Assembly (NCBI GenBank): GCA_050694275.1
Contig: JBOGXF010000003.1
Location: 1 to 14,452 of the forward strand
Direction: 5' to 3'
DNA: 14,452 nucleotides
DNA from: JBOGXF01 sp050694275
GTDB taxonomy: Bacteria; Actinomycetota; CADDZG01; WHSQ01
The notes beneath the pieces were generated by a model. It had not been told where the DNA came from. It made no database searches and worked only from the letters and a program-made list of their open reading frames with translations. The position numbers were made by a program, and so were the translations under genes. Shown here in pieces: positions 6,211-12,938 of this stretch (the first letter of the stretch is position 1; the number at the start of each line of letters is the position of its first letter).

Positions 6211-8090
6211 GTCTCCTGCGTCTCTCCTTTCGGCCAGAACCATCCGATGACTCCCGCCAGCGAGCCGGCGGCGCCGGCCACGGCGATCGGAAGGCTTTCG
6301 ACGAGCACGCCGAAGAAGAACACCATCAGCGCGATCGTCAGCGTGACGGGCCACGGCGACTCGTGCGGCATATGCACGATCGCCTGCGGCGTCGCGTCGA
6401 GCAGGGTCGTCGACAGGGTCTGATGGCCGTCGGCAAGAGGAATGCCGCCTCGATCGAGCGGCTGCGCGCCGCCGCGCAGCTCGGGCTGGTCCCACACGGG
6501 CTCCTTGCTGCGGATGGTCGGGATCGTCTCGAAGTTGTAGTGGGGTGGGGGGGAGGACATCGCCCACTCGAGGGTCTCGCCACCCCACGGGTCGTTGCCG
6601 GCGTCCGGCCCCCGCCGGACGCTGCGGAACCAGTTGTACGCGACGGTGGCGATACCGAGAGCCAGCAGGAACGCGCCGATCGTAGAGATCAGGTTCCAGA
6701 TGTCCCATCCGAGACCGGCCTCGTATGTGTAGGTGCGCCGCGGCTGACCCAGCAACCCGATGACGTGCATCGGACCGAACGCCATGTTGAAGCCGATGAA
6801 CATCTCCCAGAAGCTGAGCTTGCCGAGTCTTTCGTCGAGGAGCTTGCCGGTCATCTTCGGGAGCCAGTGATAAAGGCCGCCGAAGATCGGGAAGACCGCG
6901 CCCCCGACGAGAACGTAGTGAAGGTGTGCGACCACGAAGTAGGTGTCGGTCGTCGCCTGATCGAAGGGGATCGAGGCGAACATCACTCCCGAGAGCCCTC
7001 CGACGACGAAGATGAATATGAAGCCCGCGACGAACAGCATCGGCGTCCTGAGCGCTACCTTGCCGGAGACCATCGTCGCCAGCCACGCGAATATCTGCGT
7101 CCCGCTCGGAATGGTGATCATGAAGCTCGCGATCGAGATGAAGCTCAGCGAGATCTGTGGGAGCCCGATCGAAAACATGTGATGGGTCCACACGCCGAAA
7201 CCGATGAGCGCGATGGCCATCTCGGCCAGCACGATGTACGTGTAGCCGACCATCGGTCGCCGGCTGAAGGTCGGAATGATCGCCGAGACGATCCCCAGCG
7301 CGGGCAACACGATGATGTAGACGAGCGGATGACCGAAGATCCAGAAGAGGTGTTGCCACAGGACCGGATCGCCGCCCCCGGCGTTGTCGAAGAAGTGGAA
7401 GCCGAACTTGCGCTGCAGGGTGAGCAAGCCGACGCCGACGGTCAGCATGGGCAGGGCGAAGAGCGTCGCCAGGGCCATGGCGAGCTCGCCCCACACGAAG
7501 ATCGGCATGCGGTTGAGAGACATGCCCGGGGCCCGCAGCTTCAGAATCGTGACGATGAAGTTGATGACACCGGCGGTCGTCGAGATGGCGAGAAAGAGCA
7601 GGCCGAGCGTGAAGAAGTCGATGTTCAGGCCCGGCGAGAAGCGGTCGTCCGCGAGCGGCACGTAGTTGAACCATCCCGCGTTCGGGGCCTGGCCGATCAA
7701 GAAGCTCGAATACATGAAGATCCCGGCCGCGAGGAACACCCAGTAGCCGAGCGCGTTCAGCCGGGGAAACGCCATGTCGCGCGTCCCGATCATGAGCGGC
7801 ACCAAGTAGTTGCCGAATCCCGAGAGCGCGGGGATGGCGAACAAGAACATCATCGTGGTGCCGTGCATCGAGAAGAGCTGGTTGAAGGCCTCGGGATTCA
7901 CGACATCGAGGTTGGACTGGGCGAGCTGCACCCGCAGGATGAGCGACTCGATCCCCCCGAGAACGAAGAAGATCAGCCCGGTGTACAGGTACTTCATCCC
8001 GATCTTCTTGTGGTCGACGGTCTTGAGCCACGTCGCGAGGCCGGGGCGTTCCCCCCAGATCGTCTCCAGGCGCTCGGCGATTGTCGCCAT
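6207..8090 (-). CDS. coxA: Cytochrome c oxidase subunit I, variant proton-channel residues
   Basis: A 627-residue catalytic subunit of a heme-copper oxygen reductase. Heme a ligands H76 and H391, heme a3 ligand H389, CuB ligands H254, H303 and H304, and the cross-linking Y258 are all present. D105 (TRDMAFPRLN) and N94 mark a D-channel entrance. Two normally important residues differ: the active-site motif is GHPLVY, with L256 where A1 oxidases have Glu and without the YS pair of A2 oxidases, and helix VIII reads PSGTQIF, with Q332 where the K-channel Lys is expected. A C-terminal extension (about 580-620) adds two helices, as in Bacillus CtaD, and resembles the last hairpin of actinobacterial subunit IV (CtaF), which has no separate gene here. 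It starts three bases after coxB. Confidence 0.96.
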   Translation of the reverse strand: MATIAERLETIWGERPGLATWLKTVDHKKIGMKYLYTGLIFFVLGGIESLILRVQLAQSNLDVVNPEAFNQLFSMHGTTMMFLFAIPALSGFGNYLVPLMIGTRDMAFPRLNALGYWVFLAAGIFMYSSFLIGQAPNAGWFNYVPLADDRFSPGLNIDFFTLGLLFLAISTTAGVINFIVTILKLRAPGMSLNRMPIFVWGELAMALATLFALPMLTVGVGLLTLQRKFGFHFFDNAGGGDPVLWQHLFWIFGHPLVYIIVLPALGIVSAIIPTFSRRPMVGYTYIVLAEMAIALIGFGVWTHHMFSIGLPQISLSFISIASFMITIPSGTQIFAWLATMVSGKVALRTPMLFVAGFIFIFVVGGLSGVMFASIPFDQATTDTYFVVAHLHYVLVGGAVFPIFGGLYHWLPKMTGKLLDERLGKLSFWEMFIGFNMAFGPMHVIGLLGQPRRTYTYEAGLGWDIWNLISTIGAFLLALGIATVAYNWFRSVRRGPDAGNDPWGGETLEWAMSSPPPHYNFETIPTIRSKEPVWDQPELRGGAQPLDRGGIPLADGHQTLSTTLLDATPQAIVHMPHESPWPVTLTIALMVFFFGVLVESLPIAVAGAAGSLAGVIGWFWPKGETQET

Positions 8091-8093
8091 CGG

Positions 8094-9119
8094 CTACTCG
8101 AGGCTCTCGAGGTAGTCGAGCAGGGCTTCGAGCTCGTCGCTGGCGAGCTCGGTGGGGGGCATGGTCACGCCTACTTTCAGCCCCTGAGGATCGAGGATCC
8201 ACCCGGCGAGGTTGCCGCGGTTGGTCGGGAAGATCCCGGATCCAAATGTCTCCCGCGCCGCGAAGTGAGTGAGGTCCGGCCCCACCTGGGCGGTCGCGGC
8301 CGTTCCCCGGATCGCGTGACAGCCGACACAGGTGGAAGTCAGGAACACTTCTTGGCCGCGCTTCTCGGAGGGCTCGGCCGGGTCTCGGGCGTCCTCGGCC
8401 TCGTTGGCGAGCCAGGCGTCGAACTCGGCCCGGGGCTCGGCAACGATGTAGAAGAGCATGTTCGCGTGCTGCAACCCACAGAACTCCGCGCACTGACCGC
8501 GGTAGCGACCCGGCTCATCGGCCTCGAGCCACATCTCGTTGACGCGGCCGTTGACGGTGTCGACCTTCACTTGAAGCCGGGGGACCCAGAAGCTGTGAAT
8601 CACGTCGTCGGTGGTGAGCTCGATTCGGACCGGCTCTCCGGCCGGGATGTGGATCTCGTTCGCCGTCACCGCGCCCGCGTCGGGATAACGGACCTCCCAC
8701 CACCAGTCGTGGGCGACGACCTCGATCGTCAGCGCATTCGGTTCGTCGGGGGCCGACAGCGCGTTCATGTCTCGCAACGAGATGAGAAAGACGCCCGCCA
8801 GCACGACCGACGGGATGACCACACCCGCTATGACGATGAAGGGCTCGCCCCAGGACACGGGACTCTTGTCGACCGTGTCGTCTTGGTTGTTGTGCCCCCG
8901 CACGATCGCTGCGGCGAGGAGCGCATGGACGATCACGAAGACGACCATCGAGATCCAGAAGAGAAGCCACCAGAGGCCCTCGATGCGCCGGGCCGCGGGG
9001 CCGGCGGGATCGAGCATCGACCCCTCGCCCTCACATGCCCCGAGGAGGGCGGCGCAGGCAACGATGGCCGCCGCCAGCCGCGCACGAGGTTTCGTCTTCC
9101 TGGGGTCCTCCAAAGCCAC
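8094..9119 (-). CDS. coxB: Cytochrome c oxidase subunit II fused to cytochrome c (caa3 type)
   Basis: First gene of the operon; 341 residues from this start (numbers below use it). After a lipoprotein-like signal (LLGAC, Cys 29) come two helices (about 49-73 and 92-115). The cupredoxin domain follows, with aromatic DWWWE (138-142) and CuA ligands H175, C210, E212, C214, H218 and M221 in CAEFCGLQHANM. A C-terminal cytochrome c domain carries C264-V-G-C267-H268 and a probable Met ligand M320 (GVTMPP). It receives electrons on the outer face and passes them to subunit I. The GTG at 9119 is chosen because it gives a normal short signal peptide. An in-frame ATG at 9185 would add 22 unusual residues and cannot be excluded; neither has a clear ribosome-binding site. 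Confidence 0.95.
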   Translation of the reverse strand: MALEDPRKTKPRARLAAAIVACAALLGACEGEGSMLDPAGPAARRIEGLWWLLFWISMVVFVIVHALLAAAIVRGHNNQDDTVDKSPVSWGEPFIVIAGVVIPSVVLAGVFLISLRDMNALSAPDEPNALTIEVVAHDWWWEVRYPDAGAVTANEIHIPAGEPVRIELTTDDVIHSFWVPRLQVKVDTVNGRVNEMWLEADEPGRYRGQCAEFCGLQHANMLFYIVAEPRAEFDAWLANEAEDARDPAEPSEKRGQEVFLTSTCVGCHAIRGTAATAQVGPDLTHFAARETFGSGIFPTNRGNLAGWILDPQGLKVGVTMPPTELASDELEALLDYLESLE

Positions 9120-9259
9120 CTGCCCGATGGGTCGCGCCGAAACTGAAACCTGGGCTCTCGCCGCGCCACCATATCCCGAGTCCATCTGCCCCAGACGTGA
9201 ACCACAGAGCCGCAGCGATGCGGGGAATAGACGGACGCTCGCGTCGGTTGCGGGTTGCC
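9120..9259. promoter_or_regulatory. Divergent intergenic region between the cox operon and the BNR-propeller gene
   Basis: About 140 bases separate the two probable starts. It must hold the promoter of the nine-gene respiratory operon and probably that of the plus-strand gene. On the minus strand a TATGGT (9173-9168) fits a TANNNT -10 box and would give a leader of about 40 bases before the GTG at 9119, but no convincing -35 is visible. No clear plus-strand promoter or operator palindrome was found. Confidence 0.35.
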
Positions 9260-10177
9260 GTGAGTCTTCGTCTGCTCGTCGGCACCGCCGACGGTCTCTA
9301 CGAAATCGGAAGCGACGCCGCCTCGACGCTGTCGGGCTACAGCGTCACCTCGGTTGCGGGCACGGACGGCTCGCTGTGGACCTTGCTCGACGAGCGGCTC
9401 GTCTGGCACCGCGATCCGGAGGGGGCGTGGGCCGAGGTCGTAGGGCTCGACGAGCTCTCCGGCAACTGCCTCATATCCGTCGGGACAGACGTATTGATCG
9501 GCACCCGCGAGGCCCATCTGCTGCGCCTATCGGATGGGGCGCTCGAGCCGGTTGCCACTTTTGATCACGTCGAGGGTCGCGGCGACTGGTACACGCCGTG
9601 GGGAGGGCCGCCCGACGTCCGCTCCGGCGCGGTCGACGAGTCGGGGTCGATCTTCGTCAACATCCATGTGGGGGGCATCGCCCGATCCGACGACGGTGGC
9701 GCGAGCTGGCGGCCGACGATCGATTTCCATTCCGACGTCCACGAGGTCATTGCGATCCCCGGGCTCGTGCTCGCGGCAACCGCCCGCGGGCTCGCAACCA
9801 GCGCGGACCGCGGCGAGACATGGGCGTATTCGACGGAGGGGCTGGACGCGACCTACGCCAGGGCGGTGGCGGTTGCGGAAGACATCGTTCTGCTCAGCGC
9901 GTCCCGGGGGCCGCGTGGGGATCGCGCCGCCGTCTACCGGCGCAGGATCGACTCGGTCGATCCCTTCGAGCGCTGCACTCAGGGCCTCCCCGGCTGGTTC
10001 GAGCACAACATCGACACCGCCTGTCTCGCCGCGTCCGGCACGAGCGTGGCGTTTGGCACCCAGGACGGCGAGGTGTACTCGTCCGAAGACTGCGGCGCCA
10101 CCTGGGCGCGGGTTGCCGACGGCCTGCCGGCCGTTCGCAACGTCGCCTTTGCTGGCGAAGCCCTCCTCATTGAGTGA
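9260..10177 (+). CDS. BNR-repeat (sialidase-like) beta-propeller protein
   Basis: A 305-residue protein that starts directly with propeller strands (SLRLLVGTADGLYEIG) and has no signal peptide from this start. Three Asp-box/BNR motifs are visible: SDDGGASW (143-150), SADRGETW (181-188) and SEDCGATW (275-282). Such WD40/YVTN/BNR-like proteins are widespread; Asp boxes are structural turns and do not prove sialidase activity, and no catalytic arginine triad could be identified. The GTG at 9260 is chosen because the domain begins there; an in-frame ATG at 9218 would add 14 basic residues. It is divergent from the respiratory operon and about 80 bases upstream of the sigma-factor gene, with no clear functional link. 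Confidence 0.85.
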   Translation: MSLRLLVGTADGLYEIGSDAASTLSGYSVTSVAGTDGSLWTLLDERLVWHRDPEGAWAEVVGLDELSGNCLISVGTDVLIGTREAHLLRLSDGALEPVATFDHVEGRGDWYTPWGGPPDVRSGAVDESGSIFVNIHVGGIARSDDGGASWRPTIDFHSDVHEVIAIPGLVLAATARGLATSADRGETWAYSTEGLDATYARAVAVAEDIVLLSASRGPRGDRAAVYRRRIDSVDPFERCTQGLPGWFEHNIDTACLAASGTSVAFGTQDGEVYSSEDCGATWARVADGLPAVRNVAFAGEALLIE

Positions 10178-10221
10178 AGCGCACTGCGATGGCTTAGCGT
10201 TTCGTGAGTCGCAACGAAGGT

Positions 10222-10250
10222 GCAACCCAGGGTCCCACTAGGGTGTCGTA
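10222..10250 (+). promoter_or_regulatory. Putative ECF-type promoter of the sigma/propeller operon
   Basis: GCAACC at 10222-10227 and GTCGTA at 10245-10250 are separated by 17 bases. An AAC-containing -35 with a GTC-type -10 is the general pattern recognised by ECF sigma factors. The -10 ends seven bases before the ATG at 10258, so transcription would begin at or next to the start codon, giving a leaderless message. Autoregulation by the downstream sigma factor is inferred. Confidence 0.55.
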
Positions 10251-10257
10251 AACGAAA

Positions 10258-10761
10258 ATGGGCAGCAGCCTTCGCGATCAGCAGTTCGCCGAGTTCTACG
10301 CCGCCGAAGCCTCGGGCCTGGCACGCCTTGCCCTCTTTCTGACCGGGGATCGCGAGAAGGCTGCCGACCTTGCCCAAGAAGCGCTGCTGCGAACATATCG
10401 GCACTGGAACCGGATCACCTACGAGCACCGTGCATATGCCCGCAAAATTCTGATCAACTTCCACCGCAACACGCTCAGACGCTTGGCGGTCGAGGCCCGC
10501 CACCGCCATCGCTTCCTGGTCGAGGACGAGCCCAGTCGCACCGGGCGGGTGGACGACGCCATCGAGGTCGCGCGCGTCCTGCGAACGCTCCCTCCGGCGC
10601 GGCGAGCCGTGATCGTGCTGCGCTTCTATGAGGACATGAGCGAGGCCGAGATCGCCCACATCCTCGACCGCCCGATCAGCACCGTGAAGTCCGACATCCA
10701 TCGAGCGCTCAAGAAACTCCGCACGCTGCTTGCGGACGAGCCGATCAAGGAGCCGACATGA
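10258..10761 (+). CDS. ECF RNA polymerase sigma factor, SigE family
   Basis: A 167-residue group 4 sigma factor. Region 2 (about 8-75) includes FYAAEASGLARLALFLTGD, then AADLAQEALLRTYRHW, the -10 recognition helix, and ARKILINFHRNTLRR. Region 4 (about 102-156) has LPPARRAVIVLRFYEDMSEAE and a helix-turn-helix ending STVKSDIHRALKKLR, which binds the -35. The sequence style (AEASGLARLALFLTGD, LPPARRAV) is that of the actinobacterial SigE-type ECF family. There is no Shine-Dalgarno sequence; an ECF-like promoter ends seven bases upstream, so translation is probably leaderless. It overlaps the next gene as ATGA, the usual arrangement of an ECF sigma with its membrane regulator. Confidence 0.95.
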   Translation: MGSSLRDQQFAEFYAAEASGLARLALFLTGDREKAADLAQEALLRTYRHWNRITYEHRAYARKILINFHRNTLRRLAVEARHRHRFLVEDEPSRTGRVDDAIEVARVLRTLPPARRAVIVLRFYEDMSEAEIAHILDRPISTVKSDIHRALKKLRTLLADEPIKEPT

Positions 10762-12197
10762 GCTTCGAAGAAGACCTGGGGCGTTTCCTGCGCCGGGCTG
10801 ATTCCGCCCCCGCGCCCCGAATGCCATCTGCCGCCGAGTTCGTTGCGACCGCCCGCCGCGGCCTCGCCATCCGGCGGGCAGTCGCGGCCACCGCCGCGAT
10901 CGCCGCGGTCACGGCGGTGATCCTCGGCACGGGCTACCTCACGAGCGAGCGGCGCCAGAGCCCGACACCGCCGGTGGATTCTCCCTCGCCGGCGCCGACC
11001 GCGACCAAGGGGGAGGCCGCGCGCTGTCCCGACGCGCCACCGGTGTCCACCGGCGATGACGGCTTCGTGGCCTACAAGCGCGATGGCGACCTCAGGGTGG
11101 CCGACGTCACCTCAGGCGAGGACCGGGAACTCGTCGCAGGGGCGGTGAGGGGCGAGCCGCCCCACGTGCGAGTGAGCCCCGATGGCCGCTGGGTCGCCTA
11201 TGGGCCAGGGAGGCTGGCGCCCGCGGCCGGCGGACGCTCCTGCGCCCCAGCTGGCGATGTCTTCGACCTCGAGTGGTCACCGGCCGAGAACGTCTTCGCC
11301 GGGATCACGCGTCGCGGGGGCGTCGTGATAGCGCGCCCTGACGGGACGCGACACGTCGCCCTCCCCGACGGCTGGGGCGCGACCTCGGTCGCGTGGAGCC
11401 CCGACGGCGAGCGGATCGCGGTCGGCCGCTTCGCCCGCCGGGGCTCGCAGCTGCGCGCCGAAGCGGGCGTGTACGTGATAGACATCCGCGCCGGGCAGAC
11501 CTCGGCCGTGGTCGAGTACGCACCCGATGAGGGCATCGCACCCGAGATCGCCGCATGGGCGCCTGATGGCGCGTGGATTCTCTTCTTCGAAACGTTCGGG
11601 TTCTCGGCATCGATCTCGGCGGACGGCGGCAGGCTCGTAGCGGTTGCGGCCGCCGGCGGGGCGCCCGTCGAGGTCGCTCCGATGCTCGCCACCCGCGACT
11701 TCCTCGACTGGTGTGGGGACGATCTGGTCGTCGCCATGGGCGGATGGCGCGACGTAACGAGTGGGAAGCGCGTCGCGCTGGCGTCCCCGCCCGAATGGGA
11801 GCCCCGTCCTCTGCGCCCCGGGTCGGAGGAGAGCGAGTACTGGCCGTCGTGCTCGCCCGACGGAGGGTCGGTGGCAGTGACCGTGACCGAGGACCGTGGC
11901 GGCGAGTCGCGCTTCGGCGTCCAGCCGCGCACGATCGACTTCTTCCCTCTCTCCCATCCTGACCAGCCCGGCGGTTTCTCACTAGGCTCTCTCTCGGCGG
12001 AGTATCCGCTGTGGTCGGACAACGCGCCGCGCGAGGTGACGATTCTGTTCGTTGGGCGCGAGCGTGCCTCGCAGGGTCCGGCGGCAATCTATCTTCAGGA
12101 TGGCAAGCGCACGCAGCACATCGCGGATCTCGGCGGTGTGGGCTCGTACTACGGCCATTACAGCTATGCCGAGATCTTCGACTGGTACCAACCATAG
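10758..12197 (+). CDS. Membrane-anchored TolB/WD40-type beta-propeller, probable regulator of the adjacent sigma factor
   Basis: A 479-residue protein in three parts. A cytoplasmic head of about 40 residues (FEEDLGRFLRRADSAPAPRM...) is followed by one transmembrane helix (about 41-59) and a Pro/Ser/Thr linker (66-85). A large outer beta-propeller then carries PD40-like repeats: VSPDGRWVAYG (139-149), WSPDGERIAVG (213-223), WAPDGAWILFF and CSPDGGSVAV. It overlaps the sigma gene by ATGA and must be co-translated. This layout matches the membrane partners that often follow SigE-family sigma genes, so an anti-sigma role for the short head and a sensing role for the propeller are inferred. The head lacks a recognisable zinc-binding HxxxCxxC anti-sigma motif. 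Confidence 0.85.
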   Translation: MSFEEDLGRFLRRADSAPAPRMPSAAEFVATARRGLAIRRAVAATAAIAAVTAVILGTGYLTSERRQSPTPPVDSPSPAPTATKGEAARCPDAPPVSTGDDGFVAYKRDGDLRVADVTSGEDRELVAGAVRGEPPHVRVSPDGRWVAYGPGRLAPAAGGRSCAPAGDVFDLEWSPAENVFAGITRRGGVVIARPDGTRHVALPDGWGATSVAWSPDGERIAVGRFARRGSQLRAEAGVYVIDIRAGQTSAVVEYAPDEGIAPEIAAWAPDGAWILFFETFGFSASISADGGRLVAVAAAGGAPVEVAPMLATRDFLDWCGDDLVVAMGGWRDVTSGKRVALASPPEWEPRPLRPGSEESEYWPSCSPDGGSVAVTVTEDRGGESRFGVQPRTIDFFPLSHPDQPGGFSLGSLSAEYPLWSDNAPREVTILFVGRERASQGPAAIYLQDGKRTQHIADLGGVGSYYGHYSYAEIFDWYQP

Positions 12198-12268
12198 GGG
12201 CCTTGAACCCGGGACCGCGATGAGACCAATGTTCGTTGTCCGACGCGTGTTGGCATTGAGCACCCGAC

Positions 12269-12379
12269 TCAGAAGAGAGTTTCCTCCGGCGGGTTGGGCG
12301 GCCGGGGAAGGGGATCCGGGCGGGGGATGGGATCCGGCGCGGGGATCGGGCTCGGACCGGGCCGCGGATCTTCGTTCAT
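12269..12379 (-). CDS. Possible proline-alternating mini-protein (36 residues)
   Basis: On the minus strand an ATG opens a frame of 36 codons: MNEDPRPGPSPIPAPDPIPR, then PDPLPRPPNPPEETLF and TGA. Proline occupies every second position over some 24 residues, which would give an extended polyproline-type rod. A TATGCT lies six bases upstream of the ATG, a TANNNT -10 box placed for a leaderless transcript; no -35 was found. The repeated pattern and clean acidic ends look more like a protein than chance, but GC-rich repeats can mimic this. It converges on the propeller gene and is divergent from the nucleotidyltransferase gene. No known family is recognised. Confidence 0.4.
   Translation of the reverse strand: MNEDPRPGPSPIPAPDPIPRPDPLPRPPNPPEETLF
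12308..12350. repeat. G-rich imperfect repeat, GGGATCCGG units
   Basis: GGGATCCGG occurs at 12311-12319 and 12329-12337, with a related GGGATCGGG at 12342-12350. The surrounding runs of three to five G on the plus strand could form a G-quadruplex. On the minus strand these units encode the Pro-Asp-Pro steps of the small proline-rich frame, so the repeat may simply reflect that coding sequence. Confidence 0.6.
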
Positions 12380-12385
12380 GTCAGA

Positions 12386-12391
12386 AGCATA
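12386..12391 (-). promoter_or_regulatory. Putative -10 box (TATGCT) for the proline-rich mini-gene
   Basis: TATGCT on the minus strand ends six bases before the ATG at 12379, so the predicted transcript begins at the start codon. There is no recognisable -35. Confidence 0.3.
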
Positions 12392-12404
12392 CGGCGGACC
12401 AACC

Positions 12405-12938
12405 ATGGAACCCCGGAGCTTTAGGTTCGAAGCGATGAACCACTGGCCTCATCTCGAGGCGGCGCAAGCCCTCCGGCAGTGGCCGGCGATCGAGGGGCTC
12501 TGTGCCCGCATCGAATCGTCCCCGGATCTCGCCGGCGCGTTGCTCCTCGGCTCGTTCGCCCGCGGCTCGGCCGACGCTCTCAGCGACATCGACCTCATCC
12601 TTGTGGCGAGGCCGGATCGCTTTGACCGAGCGTGGCAAGCGCGAGATCAACTGCGGGGCTCCGATGCCGTCGCGTGGTTCGACGACCTCGTGCAGCCGGC
12701 CACCGAGATGGGCGGCCACAAGTGGATGACGAGCGATCTCGTCTTCGTCGAGTGCCTGATCGCGACCGCCACGAGCGGTGTGCGCACGACCGACGACGCG
12801 GTCGTTATCGTCGGCGAGTCCGGCCTCAAGGACGAACTTCCCAAGCGGCCGCCCATCCGGCGCGCGGAGATGACCGGCGGCTCGTGGGAGGTCGAGCGTC
12901 TCTACGACGCCCTCAAGGACGCGCTTCGCTCCTCTTAG
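12405..12938 (+). CDS. Nucleotidyltransferase-fold protein
   Basis: A 177-residue protein of the polymerase-beta-like superfamily. The signature is G49-S-F-A-R-G followed by D61-I-D63-L, the metal-binding pair; a further acidic position occurs in SDLVFVE (110-116). Such small proteins include MNT-type toxin-antitoxin enzymes, antibiotic nucleotidyltransferases and many of unknown substrate. No HEPN partner gene is adjacent, so a toxin-antitoxin role is not supported. Three in-frame ATGs are possible: 12378, 12405 and 12435. The middle one has GGCGGA six bases upstream; the last has a TAGGTT -10-like box (12422-12427) placed for a leaderless message. The stop overlaps the bioY stop by four bases on the opposite strand. 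Confidence 0.82.
   Translation: MEPRSFRFEAMNHWPHLEAAQALRQWPAIEGLCARIESSPDLAGALLLGSFARGSADALSDIDLILVARPDRFDRAWQARDQLRGSDAVAWFDDLVQPATEMGGHKWMTSDLVFVECLIATATSGVRTTDDAVVIVGESGLKDELPKRPPIRRAEMTGGSWEVERLYDALKDALRSS

Noticed and set aside
6211..8493. N-terminal extension of the coxC frame across coxA
   Set aside because: The frame is open but reads Arg-rich shadow sequence until the GTG at 6210, where subunit III begins.
6363..9146. A long open frame on the plus strand opposite coxA and coxB
   Set aside because: It is the antisense of the oxidase genes, kept open by high GC content. Its translation is rich in Arg, Asp, Glu and His with no domain, whereas the minus strand gives textbook oxidase subunits.
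9260..10177. True sialidase
   Set aside because: Asp boxes are present, but the catalytic arginines and nucleophile Tyr/Glu pair could not be identified; the motif alone marks only propeller structure.
10201..10218. Inverted repeat TTCGT...ACGAA upstream of the sigma gene as a terminator
   Set aside because: The stem is only five to six base pairs with an eight-base loop and no T-run; too weak to call.
12198..12268. Terminator after the propeller gene
   Set aside because: Only a short imperfect AATG...CATT pairing is visible, with no stable stem or T-run.
12405..12938. MNT/HEPN toxin-antitoxin system around the nucleotidyltransferase
   Set aside because: No HEPN-like partner gene is adjacent; the neighbours are a sigma operon and bioY.
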